A stretch of DNA of 64,000 nt from Augochlora pura. Its lineage: Eukaryota; Arthropoda; Insecta; Hymenoptera; Halictidae. The position numbers and the translations under genes are program-made. The DNA lies in assembly GCF_028453695.1 (NCBI RefSeq), contig NC_135782.1, forward strand, positions 4,650,001 through 4,714,000, read 5' to 3'. The notes below the pieces were generated by a model. It was not told the DNA's origin, did no database searches, and saw only the letters and a list, made by a program, of their open reading frames with translations. This document shows positions 14,160 through 27,300 of the stretch, piece by piece (position 1 is the first letter of the stretch; every line of letters begins with the position of its first letter).

Positions 14160-14755
14160 GGAGAGTACTCCCTGCGGAAATCAACGGGGGTGGGAGCGTT
14201 TCGCTGAAATTTCCGGCGTATTGTCGGCGTTCGGCGGCCGTGGATGATTCGGAGCCACCATCAACCCCTTTTGTGACCGAGCAGAGAGAGAGAGAGAGAG
14301 CACTGTGCGACGGGGGGTGGAACGGGGCTGACGGGATACGGGGATGGCGACGCGTCCCTGGCGACGCCGCGACGCTGACAGCGTTCCCTGCCATCCGAAC
14401 TCTATTTCCGCGTTTTCTTTCGCACGCCCGGGATTAAAAGCTTCGTTGTTTCTGCGGGCTTGCAGTCGGGATTACTCGGCGAACCGGACCTCCCATGATC
14501 GCTCCTCGAGGATCATGATCGCCGGGATGATCGCTGTCGCCGACGGAATCAACCGGGATTATCCGGTGTTGCCGCCGAACCAGGTGGAAGAGGGTGCCGA
14601 ACGCTTTGGGATCTCGGAAAGGATCTCGTTTATTTATTGCGCCGAGTACAAATTTTGTTGGTTATTTGTTCGATGAAGGCTTGATATAATATATTAAGTA
14701 AATAAAAATTGAATATATTATATAAAGTTTTTATTGAACGAATAATCATCAAAAT
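13946..14755. other. No gene seen: GC-rich block beside the gap, GA repeat inside
   Basis: GC-rich sequence with a GA microsatellite at 14126-14154 and a shorter one at 14281-14300. AT-rich from 14670 onward, leading into a minisatellite. Confidence 0.5.
14126..14154. repeat. GA microsatellite
   Basis: Uninterrupted AG/GA dinucleotide run of about 29 bases. Confidence 0.9.
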
Positions 14756-15070
14756 TATTATTATACAATATTTATCCAAAAATCTGTAACTTCTACAATA
14801 TAATAATATAATATTTATCTAAAAAATCTGTAACTTCCATAATATAATAATACAATATTTATTTAAAAATCTGGGTCTTCTATAATATAATAGTACAATA
14901 TTTATCTAAAAAATCTGTGTCATCTACAATATAATAATATAATATCTATCCAAAAAATCTGTAACTTCTGTAATATAATAAAACAATATTTATTTAGAAA
15001 ATCTGTATGTTCTATAATATTTATCTAAAATATAATATACAATATTTATCTAAAATAGATAATAATACAA
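14756..15070. repeat. 44-bp AT-rich minisatellite, about 7 copies
   Basis: The phrase AATCTGTAACTTCTACAATA recurs with starts at about 14781, 14825, 14868, 14912, 14956 and 15000, a period of 43-44 bases, each followed by TAATA/ATATTTATC(T)AAAAA. Late copies are degenerate. Confidence 0.85.
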
Positions 15071-16769
15071 TATTATATATTATTTTATTGCCAGATTACA
15101 ATCTGAATCATTGATACGAAGAAAAGAATAAAAAATGTCCAAAGGGGTGGTTCCTGGTGATTAAAGTATTTTAATGGTTCTTCCCTCTAGTTTATTATCT
15201 GACCATGAAAGCTTGATATTTACACGCTTATTTATAAAACGAACATAGGGTGCTAACACCCTCGTGCAACGATTCAGCACGTTTCCTCTGCATCTTGAAA
15301 GCCGGCGACTTGAACGCGCTGTTTTATTGATTGTAACTAGCGTGAACAATCTCGGCGCAATCTAGATTTGTAATAATAGCGTAGAAAAATTAAATTACCA
15401 GTTTTTCGATCGTAAATAGGTTTACGTGACGTGATTGTTAGCCGCGGGACGCAAACGGTTGAAGCGAGCGCTGATACGAAGGTAATAATAATCCCGTTGA
15501 AACGAATATCGTGTAATAACATGCTCGAAGAAAGTAGAATGGGAGTAAAGACACGTTTAGGTAATCGAAGGCGGTAAGTTTGGCGGCGAAGCGGCGGATT
15601 GATAGCGGTACACTTCGCAGCAGCAAGTAGCCGATAATTACGGTTTAGTTGTCCGATTGACGAGATCATTATTCCCCGGGTCCCGTGAAATGATATCGGA
15701 TCGCTGGTGGGAAGGAAATCTTAATGTTGGAGGAGATTGAGAGTAACGAGCACGGAATGACCGACCGAAGTCAATAATTACAGTTTAGTGAACATGTTGC
15801 ATGGATTATTATGGCAGCTGAAGCTGCCCGGCCGAGGCGAGGACATTAATGAGCAATTACAGTCGGGGGAATTTAGAAAATTGAAAGTGCTGTCTTACTC
15901 TCCGGCCGCGCATGACTTATTGCCCGGCGCGCGGCGGCGGAATTCGCTGAAACGCGATAGCCGCTCGATCATTTTTACTCTTTACCAGGAGGGAGAATGT
16001 AATTTACCGCGCGCACGGTTGTTTTACTTTTCGGCTGCGATTCTCGTATTGATTGCACGTCGTCTATCGTGACACCTAATTCTAAACGTCTCGGTTAGAT
16101 CGGCAATGGCCGACGGTGAAACGACTCGTTTTCTGCTCCCGAAGGAATCTCGTAAACGAGGGAACGTCGTTGCTCAATCCTTCGGAATTATTACGAATGG
16201 GGAAATTCAATTAACCCTTTGGGAAGTCGATGCCAGCGAAGAAACCGCGTTGCTTAATTCCAGCGAATTGTTACGCTCGACGAGATTCAATTAACCCTTC
16301 GCGAAGTTATTAGGAATGACGAAATTCTGCCGCAACAGTCTCGCGAAGTTTCGTCGAGCTGTTATTGGAAATTGCTGAGCGATGTGAAGGGTATCTTTCC
16401 GTGTCGCCGCGGAGACTGTACAAGCGTCCATGTTGGTAACACTTGCAACGGCGGCCGTGATGGTCGGCAAACTCGGGGGATGAAATACTTGATGATATTA
16501 AACATGAATAATGTAACGACTCGCGGGGGCGAGGAACAGCGGCTCCTATATAAGGCTTCCGAGAACACAACACACGCAAAATCACAAAGCAACATCTGTC
16601 CGTGGATGTAAGACCTAAGAGAGATCGGATTTGCTAAAACTATGGTTGTAGGATCGTTTGGAACATTATATGCTTTATGATAAATTATTCCTTCCTATGA
16701 AAATAATTTCTACAGACTAAATGAATTTTTAAGAATTTTGAAATGTCATTCAGGATGTATAAGTTTAAA
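15071..16769. other. No gene seen: moderately GC-rich non-coding DNA
   Basis: Contains a small direct repeat: ATTCAATTAACCCTT at 16205-16219 and 16285-16299, exactly 80 bases apart, both followed by GGGAAGT/GCGAAGT-type sequence. A TATA-like box lies at 16547. Nothing else is recognised. Confidence 0.5.
16546..16580 (+). promoter_or_regulatory. Candidate plus-strand TATA promoter (CTATATAAGG)
   Basis: A strong TATA match, TATATAAG at 16547-16554, flanked by GC-rich sequence (GGCTCC upstream, GCTTCC downstream). No clear initiator and no ORF of interest follow; a two-codon ATG-TAA occurs about 55 bases on. It may be fortuitous. Confidence 0.18.
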
Positions 16770-16985
16770 AAAGTTAGAAAAATTAGCTGTATAAAATATG
16801 TGTTTATAAAAATTAGAAAAACTGTCTTTATGAAATTATATGATTATAAAAATTAGAAGAACCATCATTATAAATACGTATTTTCATAAAATTTAGAAAA
16901 ACTATCTTTATAAAAATATGTGTTTATGAAAGTTAGAAAAACTGTCTTTATAAAATTATATGTTTATAAAAAGCAAGAATGGTAG
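16770..16985. repeat. 40-bp AT-rich minisatellite, about 5 copies, with decayed flank
   Basis: TTAGAAAAACTGTCTTTATA-type phrase starts at 16774, 16813, 16853, 16893 and 16933. More diverged relatives (TATGAAA...AGAAA...TCTAGAAA) continue to about 17290, so the array was probably longer once. Confidence 0.8.
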
Positions 16986-17655
16986 TCTAGAAAATATCGT
17001 CATATTTTTTTAAAGTCGGTAGAGTCATCTGGGAAACATATCCATGAAAGTTAGTTTAACCATTTAGAAAATCTGTTTCATGAAAACTGAAAGAAAATAT
17101 ATTTTTATGAAAACCAGGAAAGTCTCCTAGAAAGCGTACACGTATTTATGAAAGCAGGAACATATATTTATTCTATAACAGGGTCAGATGTCACCGTCGT
17201 CTAAAAAATACACTAGCATGACAGCTGAAAGGGTGGTCTGAAAAAAATAAGTTTCTATGGAAACTAGAAAATTCGTCTGGTGATTGGGTTCCCATGAAAT
17301 ATGGACGATCGTTCGTCGTATCGCAATTACGAGCAGATTATCGCTAGAAAGCCGGCGGTATTCCGCCTGTCGATGGAAAATAAATTGTTGACGCGGGGCT
17401 ACTTAATATTATCGAGGTTGGCGAATCGACGGTGGAATGCGGAGACTTCTCTCCGGCGAAATCGAAACGAGGCTTATCGGCGGGGAATAACGACAGCGCG
17501 GCGGAGTAAATTGGTCGAAACAAGAGGGCAACCCGGTAACCGGGGAAAAAATCAGTGCCGGATGACTCGACCGTTTCTGAGCGAACCGGAATGACTAAGT
17601 GTGAATTCAATTAAGGGTTTGTTTCAAGCATCTATCAAACCTTGTTTACAGGCGA
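16986..17655. other. No gene seen
   Basis: Decayed minisatellite remains to about 17290, then a GC-rich stretch to 17590. No coding motif seen. Confidence 0.5.
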
Positions 17656-18619
17656 ATCATTATTTACGTAACAAGATGAGATTGACAATTCCGCCTTGGT
17701 TAATTAATGATCTCACCTTGGGGCCATCGTAATTCGCGTGTTACCTGCACCGAAATTAGCTTAATCTAATTAGATCTGGTAAACTAGTCTCTTTTTCCCC
17801 GCCGGTCAATCAACTTTTTCTCCGCTCGAAGAATGTTCGCAGTATCGTACCTCCTCAGGTAAAAAGAAGGAAAATTTAATCTTGCGCGTAATTGAAATTA
17901 TACAATTTAAAAACTGTGACTTGCAACATAAATATATTTCAGGATCGATAGTAAATTTGAATAAAACTCTACAGTACTTCTACGTTATCAGGACAATATT
18001 AAACAATTATTTTCAAAATTAAAATGTTATATCTATAAATAAAATTAAACCAAGTAACTCAATATTTATTAATATTATCTAAAAATGTTTTTAGGACCCG
18101 AACCATGTGGTTACCAGTTTTAAAATACACGGTTCACAATGCTCTTTCTTTCCCAAGAAACCCCTGAAACCATAATGGCTTCCGAGCTGTTAATTAATGA
18201 TGCAAAAGTCAATTCCGGAGATCTACGAAGCGGATACTTTTCCATCATTTTTCCAAAGAACCATAGTTTTCCGTCCGGAAAGTATCCCCGAAGAAGGACC
18301 GGCATTCTCTTTGTACAGCGGCCATGAATGCCGAAACACAGCCGCGTAAAGCAGCGGGGTGTTAATAATGGTCCTGGAATTCGGTCCCGGGGCCGTGGAC
18401 CAATGTCAAAGGACCTTTCCCCCCCGTCCAATCGTTGGCCCGGCGTGCGGCAGGATGTTGTTGTAGGCTGGACCAAATAGTTTCAGGGCGGATCCGTCTT
18501 TTAATTGTATCGAAGGGTCTATCCGCGGTCGAAAGACTCGTGAGAAACGAGGTGCGTGCACATGGGGCGAACGATTCGGTCGCGCCGGGCTTTCCGTGAA
18601 AACGGATATCATTAATTAA
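17656..18619. promoter_or_regulatory. Candidate Hox-responsive enhancer: three identical TTAATTAATGAT motifs
   Basis: The 12-mer TTAATTAATGAT occurs at 17700-17711 (+), 18190-18201 (+) and 18608-18619 (-). The first two share a preceding G, giving a 13-base identity. A further ATCATTA core lies at 17657-17663. The motif joins a TAATTA homeodomain core to ATCATTA, the core reported for Deformed binding in Drosophila autoregulatory elements. I recall no other copy of the 12-mer in the window. It lies 16-17 kb downstream of the Dfd exon. A Dfd-autoregulatory role is inference. Confidence 0.35.
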
Positions 18620-20220
18620 GACACGCGTCGCGCACGAAAAACCGGGACAAATTGCTGGAACAGCGAGAGGTTCTTTAACGTCGCGTACTTGCTTCTGAAT
18701 GAACATGTAAATGCCCTTTGCGATACTCGGTTGCTTTAATTCTTCTCGAGTTATCGGGCGACTCAAAAATATTCAAATTAAAGTGAGACATTTCTCATTT
18801 TATATATTTACGTTTAATAAATATCAGACGCATTTTTAGTTAAACATTGTAGCCTGTCAAAATTTAAATTGAAAGGAGATGTTCTCTGACGATTTCTTTT
18901 TAAGTTTAATAAAAGAGAAACGATATTAGTAGTATTACTGTAAAGGGTTAATTATATTATTTTAATAATTGTGTCTCCATTGTAGAACGCAAAGAAAATA
19001 TTTTATTACATTTAAAATATACATTATAGTGCTGAAAATATTTTTTTTGCATTCAACAATCATGCTGAAGAAATTATTTTATTATATTTAAAATATACAC
19101 CATAATGCTGAAAATAATTTCTTCGGTATGATTTTTCTATTATTACAAGCTATAATCATTCATATATTTATTTCTTAATATCTTAGACCAGGCAATGGGT
19201 TTATAAAATACAGAAGAACATATATAACAAAAGATATATCTAAAAATCTTAAATTCTAGTATAAAACAGACTGTTAAGATTTAAATTCAGAAGTTAAGAA
19301 AGATATTGAATTAACTCGCATCGCTCGTGAAGCGTGGAACGCGACGAATGCCCGAAGTATCAGCCGGATTGAGACGTCCCATCGGAACTTGCCGCCAAAC
19401 TGTGAAGAATCGTAGCTCGTGTCCACCGTGGCCCGAGCTTTGTGCACGACGAGGGCTGTCACAATGGGACGAGAAGCAGCCTGACGGACAGAAGAAGAAG
19501 AATAAAAAAAAAGGAGAGCAGCTGTGAAGAGAAACCTTGAAATGGCGATTCTATGCGCGTCAGAAGTCCGCTCCTCGGCTATGATCCTTCCACTGTCTCG
19601 CGAGATTTCGTCGTCATTCCGCCGTGGATTATCTTTTTGTGCGAGCCACCGCAAAGAAACGGTCTAACATTACCGTTTAGTACGTCACGGTTCGTTAACC
19701 GTGGAAAGAATCGTGACGACGATAGACTGTGTTAGGTGAATCCGGTAAAAAGTATCGTACACGGTGGTACAGATCGGGATTCGGGGAATGACAAAAAAGA
19801 AAAAAATAGGGGATGATTGATATGACGAAACTGGATTAATATTGATCCTCTCGGTTGGAACCGGGTCAGCGGAATTAGAGGATTAATTACACGAAGGGCG
19901 TTGATGCCCAATTCGGTCAGCGCTGAAGGGGATGATTGTGGACCGAGGGTGTCTCGACACTGGTCAATCCTCGGCTTTCCTGTGAGCCGCTGATGAGCCG
20001 TGTCGTCAAACATTCCTCACGGAATATATCGCTGGGCAAGCCACCACTTGCCAAGCTTATCTTGCTAGGATTTCCAAAGTTATTTATTTCCATAATTTTC
20101 CAAGAGTTAATGAATTCTGTTAGAAGTAGCAACGACGTAAATAAAGTCTGCAGAAATTGGGAAATTACAGAGGCAGAACAATTGAAATATTATTACAATG
20201 TTTTCCACATACTATAATAA
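18620..20220. other. No gene seen: AT-rich DNA with a short duplication
   Basis: TTTTATTACATTTAAAATATAC at 19001-19022 recurs with small changes at 19077-19098, and both are followed by a GCTGAAAAT phrase, a 76-base period. A GC-richer block lies at 19320-20050. Confidence 0.5.
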
Positions 20221-20378
20221 AAGCTAGACGTTTGCATAGAAATTAAATATCTAGATTTTAAAAAGATAAATTAAAGCTAGCGATTTACATAGAAATTAAA
20301 TACCTAGATTTTAAACAGATAAATTGAAGCTACTCATTTACATAGAAATTAAAAATCTAGATTTTAAAAAGATGAATA
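20221..20378. repeat. 53-bp tandem repeat, 3 copies
   Basis: Copies begin at 20221, 20274 and 20327 (AAGCTAGACG, AAGCTAGCGA, AAGCTACTCA) and share CATAGAAATTAAATA(T/C)CTAG and a following TTTTAAA block. Confidence 0.9.
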
Positions 20379-22307
20379 TTCGTTAAGTTAAAAAAACTAG
20401 ATACCAGTCATATGAATTCTCTGATGCCTTAAAAATATTTCTACAGTATAAATGCATTATACAAACTGCAAATTGGCAGCTGATAATGTTGAAAAACCAA
20501 ATCGCAGATGATAAAAATTGAACATAGATCGCAGTTCATAGTACACCCCTAATCCTTACGCCTTTCATTGATCGCGAAATCAGCTTATGTGTAATTGTTC
20601 GCGCGATGTTCTGAATAGTCTGTAAGACACGAGTGGAAGTGTTCCAGTTGGTCAGAATCGATCCCGGGGCACCGAAAACGAGTTCCGAAGGAAGAATCCC
20701 GGTGCGTGGCGGAGACTCATTGCTATTCCGCGGAGTAACTCATGCGGGGCATTATGGTAGTCGCAGTCGGGGCTCTACTAAATTGAAAACAAGATCCGTC
20801 ACGTTTTTCGGGCAAGCAAAAAGAATTTTAATGAATTATAAGGAGCAGGTATGAAGGAGGATTGACAGGCGATCCTGGTGAAATTAAAGGCGCTGCCCAC
20901 CGAAGGATGCTGTCCGCCATTATGTTGCTCTGCTCGCCGGTTTTTTGCGGCAGCACGGCGCACGGTTTCGAATTTTTTCGAATAAATTGCTTCCTTCTCC
21001 TTTTCAGAGACCAGAGTCGGACTTAATTAAACAACCTCTCGTCTCTCGTCTCGTCAAAGTTTACGCGTCCGATCATTTTTATGATTCGCACGCTCGTTTC
21101 GCAAACGACGTCCGCGCCGACGATCCTCTTGCTCCGGGGTGGAAGTCTGGCCAGGGTGGAAACAACTGATTAAAAATCGATGCCTCGACGAGCCAATGAA
21201 GAAATCGCCGAGAACCATCGCCCGATGGTGCAATAGAAAAACAAAATGCATCATTCATGATTTTTATATGCCACGGTCGTCTCGCGTGATTTTCATACCT
21301 GTACGCGCGTACGCGTGTTGTTAGAGATGAAGATTAATTTAAAGATGTGTTATTGATGGTATAAGTATGGTGACATCCGTAATATTTATTCAAATTGCCA
21401 CTGGTTAGTTACGGCATTGACGAGCGCGTTTCTTATTATCGAGTGGCTGATTGTCGATTGTTAGAAATCCACCCAATACGATCCTTTCGATATAATTAAT
21501 CAGAGGATGATGTAGGTTGTACTCTAATCGCGTCATGCTTCTACGCGCGTCCAGATATTGGTAATTAAAAAACTAAATTCAGAATTCAGTCACTGATATG
21601 ACAAAGCTTTGCTGAATTTTCTCTTGAGCTAGTTCTAACCTCGAAATTATATTTGAGACAATTTACCCTTCATAGTTCAACCATTGGTCCTTTTAATTAT
21701 GTTGCACTGCAAAAAATCATTGCTGCACTTTTTTCGCAGCTATCAAGATCGAATCACAGTTTTTTATTCCAAAATCGACGCTCTAGAGCTCAATCATTAG
21801 AAACCTCGATGACTTCAAGCCCTAGCAGAAGCCAATTACCACCAACTCCTTCGCAGAAAGGAGTCGAGCCTCGCGATCAGATCCCAAACAAAGGACAGTG
21901 TACACCTAATTTTTTCAGAAAAACACACGAACCGGCGCAGAGCATAGTTCGTTGGTGGAAGCTCATCGCCGGTCGAAAAGCAGGCAGGCAGGGGCCGGTC
22001 CGGTTGGGTCCAGCTCGAGCAAAAGGAATTTAATGAATTATAAAGACTGTAGCCCTCGCTGGCGGAAGGCGGACGGGGGAGTTAGGGGATTGGCAGTCGA
22101 TCCGGCCGGAATTAAAACGGCTGGCCCGTCTAGGGCGCTGCGGTGCCGATCCGTCTTGGGGGTTTTCTTGCGCCCTCGGGTTCGACCGAGAGACCCGGGG
22201 TCCAGGAAAGAGTTCGAAAAGCCAGAAGAAAAAGGAGCCTCGAGACGCGACGACGGTGGAAGCGGCGAAGAACCACCGAGAGAGGTGGAGGACGAGGAAT
22301 AAGGCGA

Positions 22308-22333
22308 GGAAGAAGAAGAAGAAGAAGAAGAAG
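22308..22333. repeat. GAA trinucleotide microsatellite
   Basis: (GAA)n of about eight units within a wider purine-rich region at 22200-22335. Confidence 0.9.
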
Positions 22334-22540
22334 GTTCGCGGCGGTCGGCGACGAGGAGAGGCCGCGGGGGAGGTTCAGCCGATGGTACTAGGGGACTTGA
22401 TGAGAACGGCTGGTGGGGGAGGGTTTCCGAAACAGCTCGCCGCTATCTCGACTGATCCGATCAAGATTAATGAACGTGCGGCTTGCGAGTCGAAGCGAAG
22501 CCTTTGCGCCGCCCAGGCTGCTCTTCTCTGCCTCCCCCTC

Positions 22541-22592
22541 CCCTCTCTCTCTCTCTCTCTCACTCTCTCCCTCTCTCCTTCCGTCTCTCTCT
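22541..22592. repeat. CT microsatellite
   Basis: CTCTCT run with a CA and CC interruption, inside a longer pyrimidine-rich tract (22530-22690). Confidence 0.9.
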
Positions 22593-24024
22593 TTTCTCCT
22601 CAACCTCCCCCTTTTCTTTCCCGCTCTCGCCGCCGCCATCGGCCCTCCTTCTCGCTCCAATTCTTTTTCTATACCCCGCCGATTCCTACGCAACGGCAAC
22701 AGCAACGGCAGCGACCAGCGACAGGTAACGTCGACGTGTCCTCGTAATAGCGTGGCTCGCGGTGGATGTTCCTCGGGTACCGTTCCCGAGCGCTATGGTC
22801 GCTCAACCGACACCTATCCTCTCCCCGGATAGGCTCCGGTATGGCCAATATTGTGATGGTAGCTTCGCGCTGAAGTTGCTATTGATAGCCGAACCTCCAG
22901 ATGAAGACATTTGACTGTGCTTAGGAGTCGGACGATGCGGATGGTACTTCCAGGCTGATGGCTGAAGGAATGCTACATGGATCTGCTAATTGGAGAAGAT
23001 AGTCCGAGGATTTCTGTTTTCTATTCTTGGAGACTCGAAGCTTTTTAGCGACTGGTGCACGCTTTACAGGGTATTGCTGGGTTCATGGGATGTTTGATTG
23101 ACTGTTGGACCGGCGTTGAAGAATATTCTCGGTGTCTTAGGGCTTTTTGGAGCTACTGATGAACTGGCTTTACAGGATATTCTTGCAGTTTTAAGATCTT
23201 TTGAATCGACTATTGGACTTTAGAAGATAACCATGTAGATGTTTACACTTGGAGCTACTGTATAGGATACTTGGAGCTCCACTAGTCAACAAGACTGTTA
23301 GGCCAACTTGGAAAAATAGCCTTGATCATTTGATGCCATTCTAGATAAATGTGAGACTATTATAAAATTCTGTATACACGGTTGCACTGATCAGATGTCT
23401 CCCGACTATAATAATTTTTTAAAAGAAAGAGGGAACATATATTTACCGTGTGTATACTCTCTTGAATGCTTAAACGTTGCTAACAAGATAACGAAGTACC
23501 ATTCATAATTAGCAGATCATTACAAGCTGTCACAAATGATTTTAGTCAAAGAATTCCCAGAAATCTCTTATCGTCAACGTTGATCCTCCTCGAGCCCCAC
23601 AAATCATCTCGATGAACACTTACTCTCTGTACTGTACGCTGTGCAACGCGCAAAGATCGTCAAAAGATCCGGCAAAAATATAGCACGAGTCGAACAGGGT
23701 CTGCCCAATTATTGCCGATGCCGGATAAAATCGCGGCGGCCGATCCAGCATCCAGGTCGCCGGCCGGCCGACGAACGGATACCGATACCGAAACATTGTC
23801 GCGCGGCTCTAATTAATAACATCGGCCTGGGACGCGCCGATTCCTCGTAAACTGCGGAATAAAACGCATATCCGGCGGCCAGAACAAGTCGCGCAACATT
23901 TGTTGCCCGGTATCGGCGGGCATCATCGGGCGTCCACGTTCGTCGAACAAGAATCGTAATGACGTCGGACAGCAATATTTCAAAAATTTCGCTTGTCGAC
24001 GGTCGCCGCGATTCGCGATCTCGC

Positions 24025-24050
24025 GCGGGGGCGGGGGGGGGGGGGGGGGG
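24025..24050. repeat. G-run (19 uninterrupted G)
   Basis: GGGGGC followed by 19 G at 24032-24050, then CCGG. It could form a G-quadruplex and is a likely place for assembly length error. Confidence 0.9.
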
Positions 24051-24264
24051 CCGGAGCCGCGGGGCCCGCGGACCAGTCGATACGGCCACGGTGGAAAGTT
24101 ATAAGCCGCGGTATTGGGATTGGCAGGCCAGATAAAAGGCAACGGTAGCCAAGAAGGCGGTAGCCGGACTCGTTTCTTTTCTCGTTGCCGTCCGGCTGGC
24201 TAACTCCGAGATAGACGTGTCACCAGGGACCGGCGCGGCGGGGCAGATAAAAATACACGTCGTC

Positions 24265-24305
24265 TCCCCTCCCTCCCTCTCTCTCTCTCTCTCCCCCCCC
24301 CCCCC
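24265..24305. repeat. CT microsatellite running into a C-run
   Basis: CCCTCCCTCTCTCTCTCT-type run ending in about 13 consecutive C. Confidence 0.9.
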
Positions 24306-27264
24306 ATCCCTCGGCTCCGTTGGTTTTAATTAATTCCGAGGATCGACGCGACCGCCCGTGTTAACTTCCCGGGTCCCTCGGCTGCATCAGCAGCGCGTGT
24401 CCCCGATCGCTACTGTGCAACTCGTTCAACGGCCTGCTGGATGATCCATCGTGACTTCCGTTACTGGACCGACATCTGCCCGCAGATCGTACGGAAAATC
24501 GACTCTTTTTTTTTTCAGCCGACTCAGCCTCGGGGAAGCTTTCGAACCTTTAAGACCGCCGAGCAATCTGCGAATCTTTGCACCGATTCTTTGTTTCATT
24601 GATCGAACTTCAGACTGTGCATTTACGTTTCATGGTACAGTAAAGCATGTTTTACTCGAAGCTTTATTTTTATATCATCCTAGTACAAAAATATTCTATT
24701 GTCAACAAATTTCGTTCATGTTATCTACTAGATGGTAATGTAATTTAATAATACGTAGAAATAATATAATAAACAATAGAAATTTCTTTGTATAAATGAA
24801 AGTTTGGATACCGGAATATAGTAAAAATAAATATTCGGATAAAGGAGTCCCTACTGTTCTCTGTCGAATAATAAAACTATCCACCAGTTAAATTTTATGG
24901 CGTGCATTGTCTCGTAAAAATAACAGGATACAATTTATTTAAACCCTATACAGGTTTCATGACAGTAGCAGTTCGAATAGTATAATTTATTCAACTATTT
25001 CTCACGGAAATGTCTTCATAATCTCTATAATTTTAAAATGTGAAATCGATCACTTGACCGTGCCAGGATTAATGTTAATGTGTAACGCGTCTAGAGATGC
25101 TGGGGACATTATTCAAATTCGAGGAAGCTGTCACAATGTTTTCGACCGAATCGATTTATTCAACGAACGAAGAAGTCTTTATTCGACTCTCGTTTCTTGA
25201 AATTAATGCTGAAGACCTGTACTCTGCATGGAGATCTGCAGAATCATCCTCCGTCTATCTATCACTTTGCCGAACCGATCTAATTCGTCCTCGAACTAAA
25301 TAAATTTAATTTGTCCGACTTGTATCATAACTCAATAGCACTTTCTCGGATGATTCGCACGAGAGCGTTTTACACGAGATTGTTTTACATATGTATTATA
25401 TAATCGGGTGAAAATGTTTCAACTGCTAACTATAAGTATTTGCAAGTAATATTTCTTTTAACTGTGTTACATGTGCTTCCTTCAAAATAGTCTTATTGAT
25501 CTTAAGAAGTCGAATTTCGAATAATTGATTAAAAGTTAGACATTTGAAATATATTATTTCAAATAATTATTTGTATTGTAACCTAAGAATATTTTAAATA
25601 CACGTAGTTGTCTCTCCGTATCCTGCCAAGTAAATCTTGAAATATTATTCCATCGAAACAAGAGTATTTTATTAACTATTTCTAATACCTTCTAAAATAA
25701 ACCTACCCAAGTTAAGTATAATTTTGGAAGAATATCAACGACACGACGCAATCATTATCGATCTAACTTCTTCTCCAACCAAACGAACTTGACTTCTCTG
25801 GCCAATATAGTCGAAGGTATTTAATCGAACGCTGCACAGTTAGAATTACAATTCGAATAGAGCGCGGACAAGCTGACAGATCCGCCGTCAGGTCATAGAC
25901 ACCGGCCGTAGTCTGGGTGGAAGTCAGGCGACGCTCATCGGCCGCGATTAACATCGCCTGGATCGGAACACGGTGATGAGGTGTCCGCGGTGTCTGCGGA
26001 CTCGAATCTAATTTCGCCGGGTTTCTCTCCCCCTCGACGACACGCGGGGCTCCTGTTATCTTTAGTTACAGCCTAATGTGTATTTGAGATGCGAAACTGC
26101 CTCTGGGGGATGTCAGTCAGTCGCCGTAGCGAGCGTAAAGTGACGCGCGGCAACGCGGAAGGGTGAGGCGAACGGTGCCGGCGAAGGCGCGAGAGGGAGC
26201 GAGATGCTTTGTAATTACGGGTCCTGATAAATGGAGTCGTGACTCGTTAATCCCCTCCAATTACAAGTAATGGGGATCGCTCGAATCTACGTACGCCGTC
26301 ATTTTTCCTATTCTCGAACTCCGATATCGCCCGGGATTGGACAGGTGCTGTCGCCCCGGTGCCAGCTGCTTTTTCTTCAAACAAGAGCAACTCGAGGCCG
26401 CCGAACGTACCTGACGTGCTGCACAGTGTCCGGTGATCGGGTTGTTCTTGTCTGATACTATGGTGTTCGTTCTTCAATTTTAAAGATTGTAGAAAATTGC
26501 GAAACGGTGGGAGTACCATTGACAATTAAACTGTGTAGTGAAACACCAAGCTATGTGGATAGTAGAAGAATATAATTTGCTTGGTTTCACCATTCAATTA
26601 ATTAGAAGAATAAAAAGAATTAAATCTACTTAATTAGAAAAATAATATTCCTATATACTCTTGGATTTGTTGAAATTATTCGAGAAAGAAATAGACTTAT
26701 ATTTACCCTATATTCCTTATAATTTATTCAGACAATTTTCCCTCGCCGTCTGTTTAAAATATACACGCTTTAAACATTATGTATTTGTAATGAAATACCA
26801 AAGAAATAATATCTGTATAGCATCCTAAATTTATAGAAACCTTCAAACGAAGAAATACATTTTTTCTCAACTCCCGCCTCGTATAATCAATTCGGACAGT
26901 TTTAAATTAACAGGAAGATCCGCTGTCAGATAATAATTATTTCTCCCGACCTTTATTAGCAACGCGAGACATTAAAATATTTTCCGAAGCTTTAAATGGG
27001 CATTCGACGCATACCGGAGGATTTAATTAAGAACCATCGTTCCCGAGAGACTCGCGGACAGGTTCGCAGGTTTATGCAGAAGCGCGGCGACTATCAGAGC
27101 CGATAGTCGCGGGCGTTGATAAACACGTCACCTTCAAGTCCAGTTGAAGTCACGTCGCATTGAAATATTACTTTGCGCCGAGCACCGCGCGTCCGCCGCC
27201 TGAAAACGCCTCTCCTTGACAATTCGCTAGAGCTAACCTTCGCGGTAAAAATCCAAAGACTGAA

Positions 27265-27267
<3 letters not shown>

Positions 27268-27300
<33 letters not shown>
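27268..27300. repeat. GA microsatellite
   Basis: AG dinucleotide run of about 30 bases. Confidence 0.9.
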
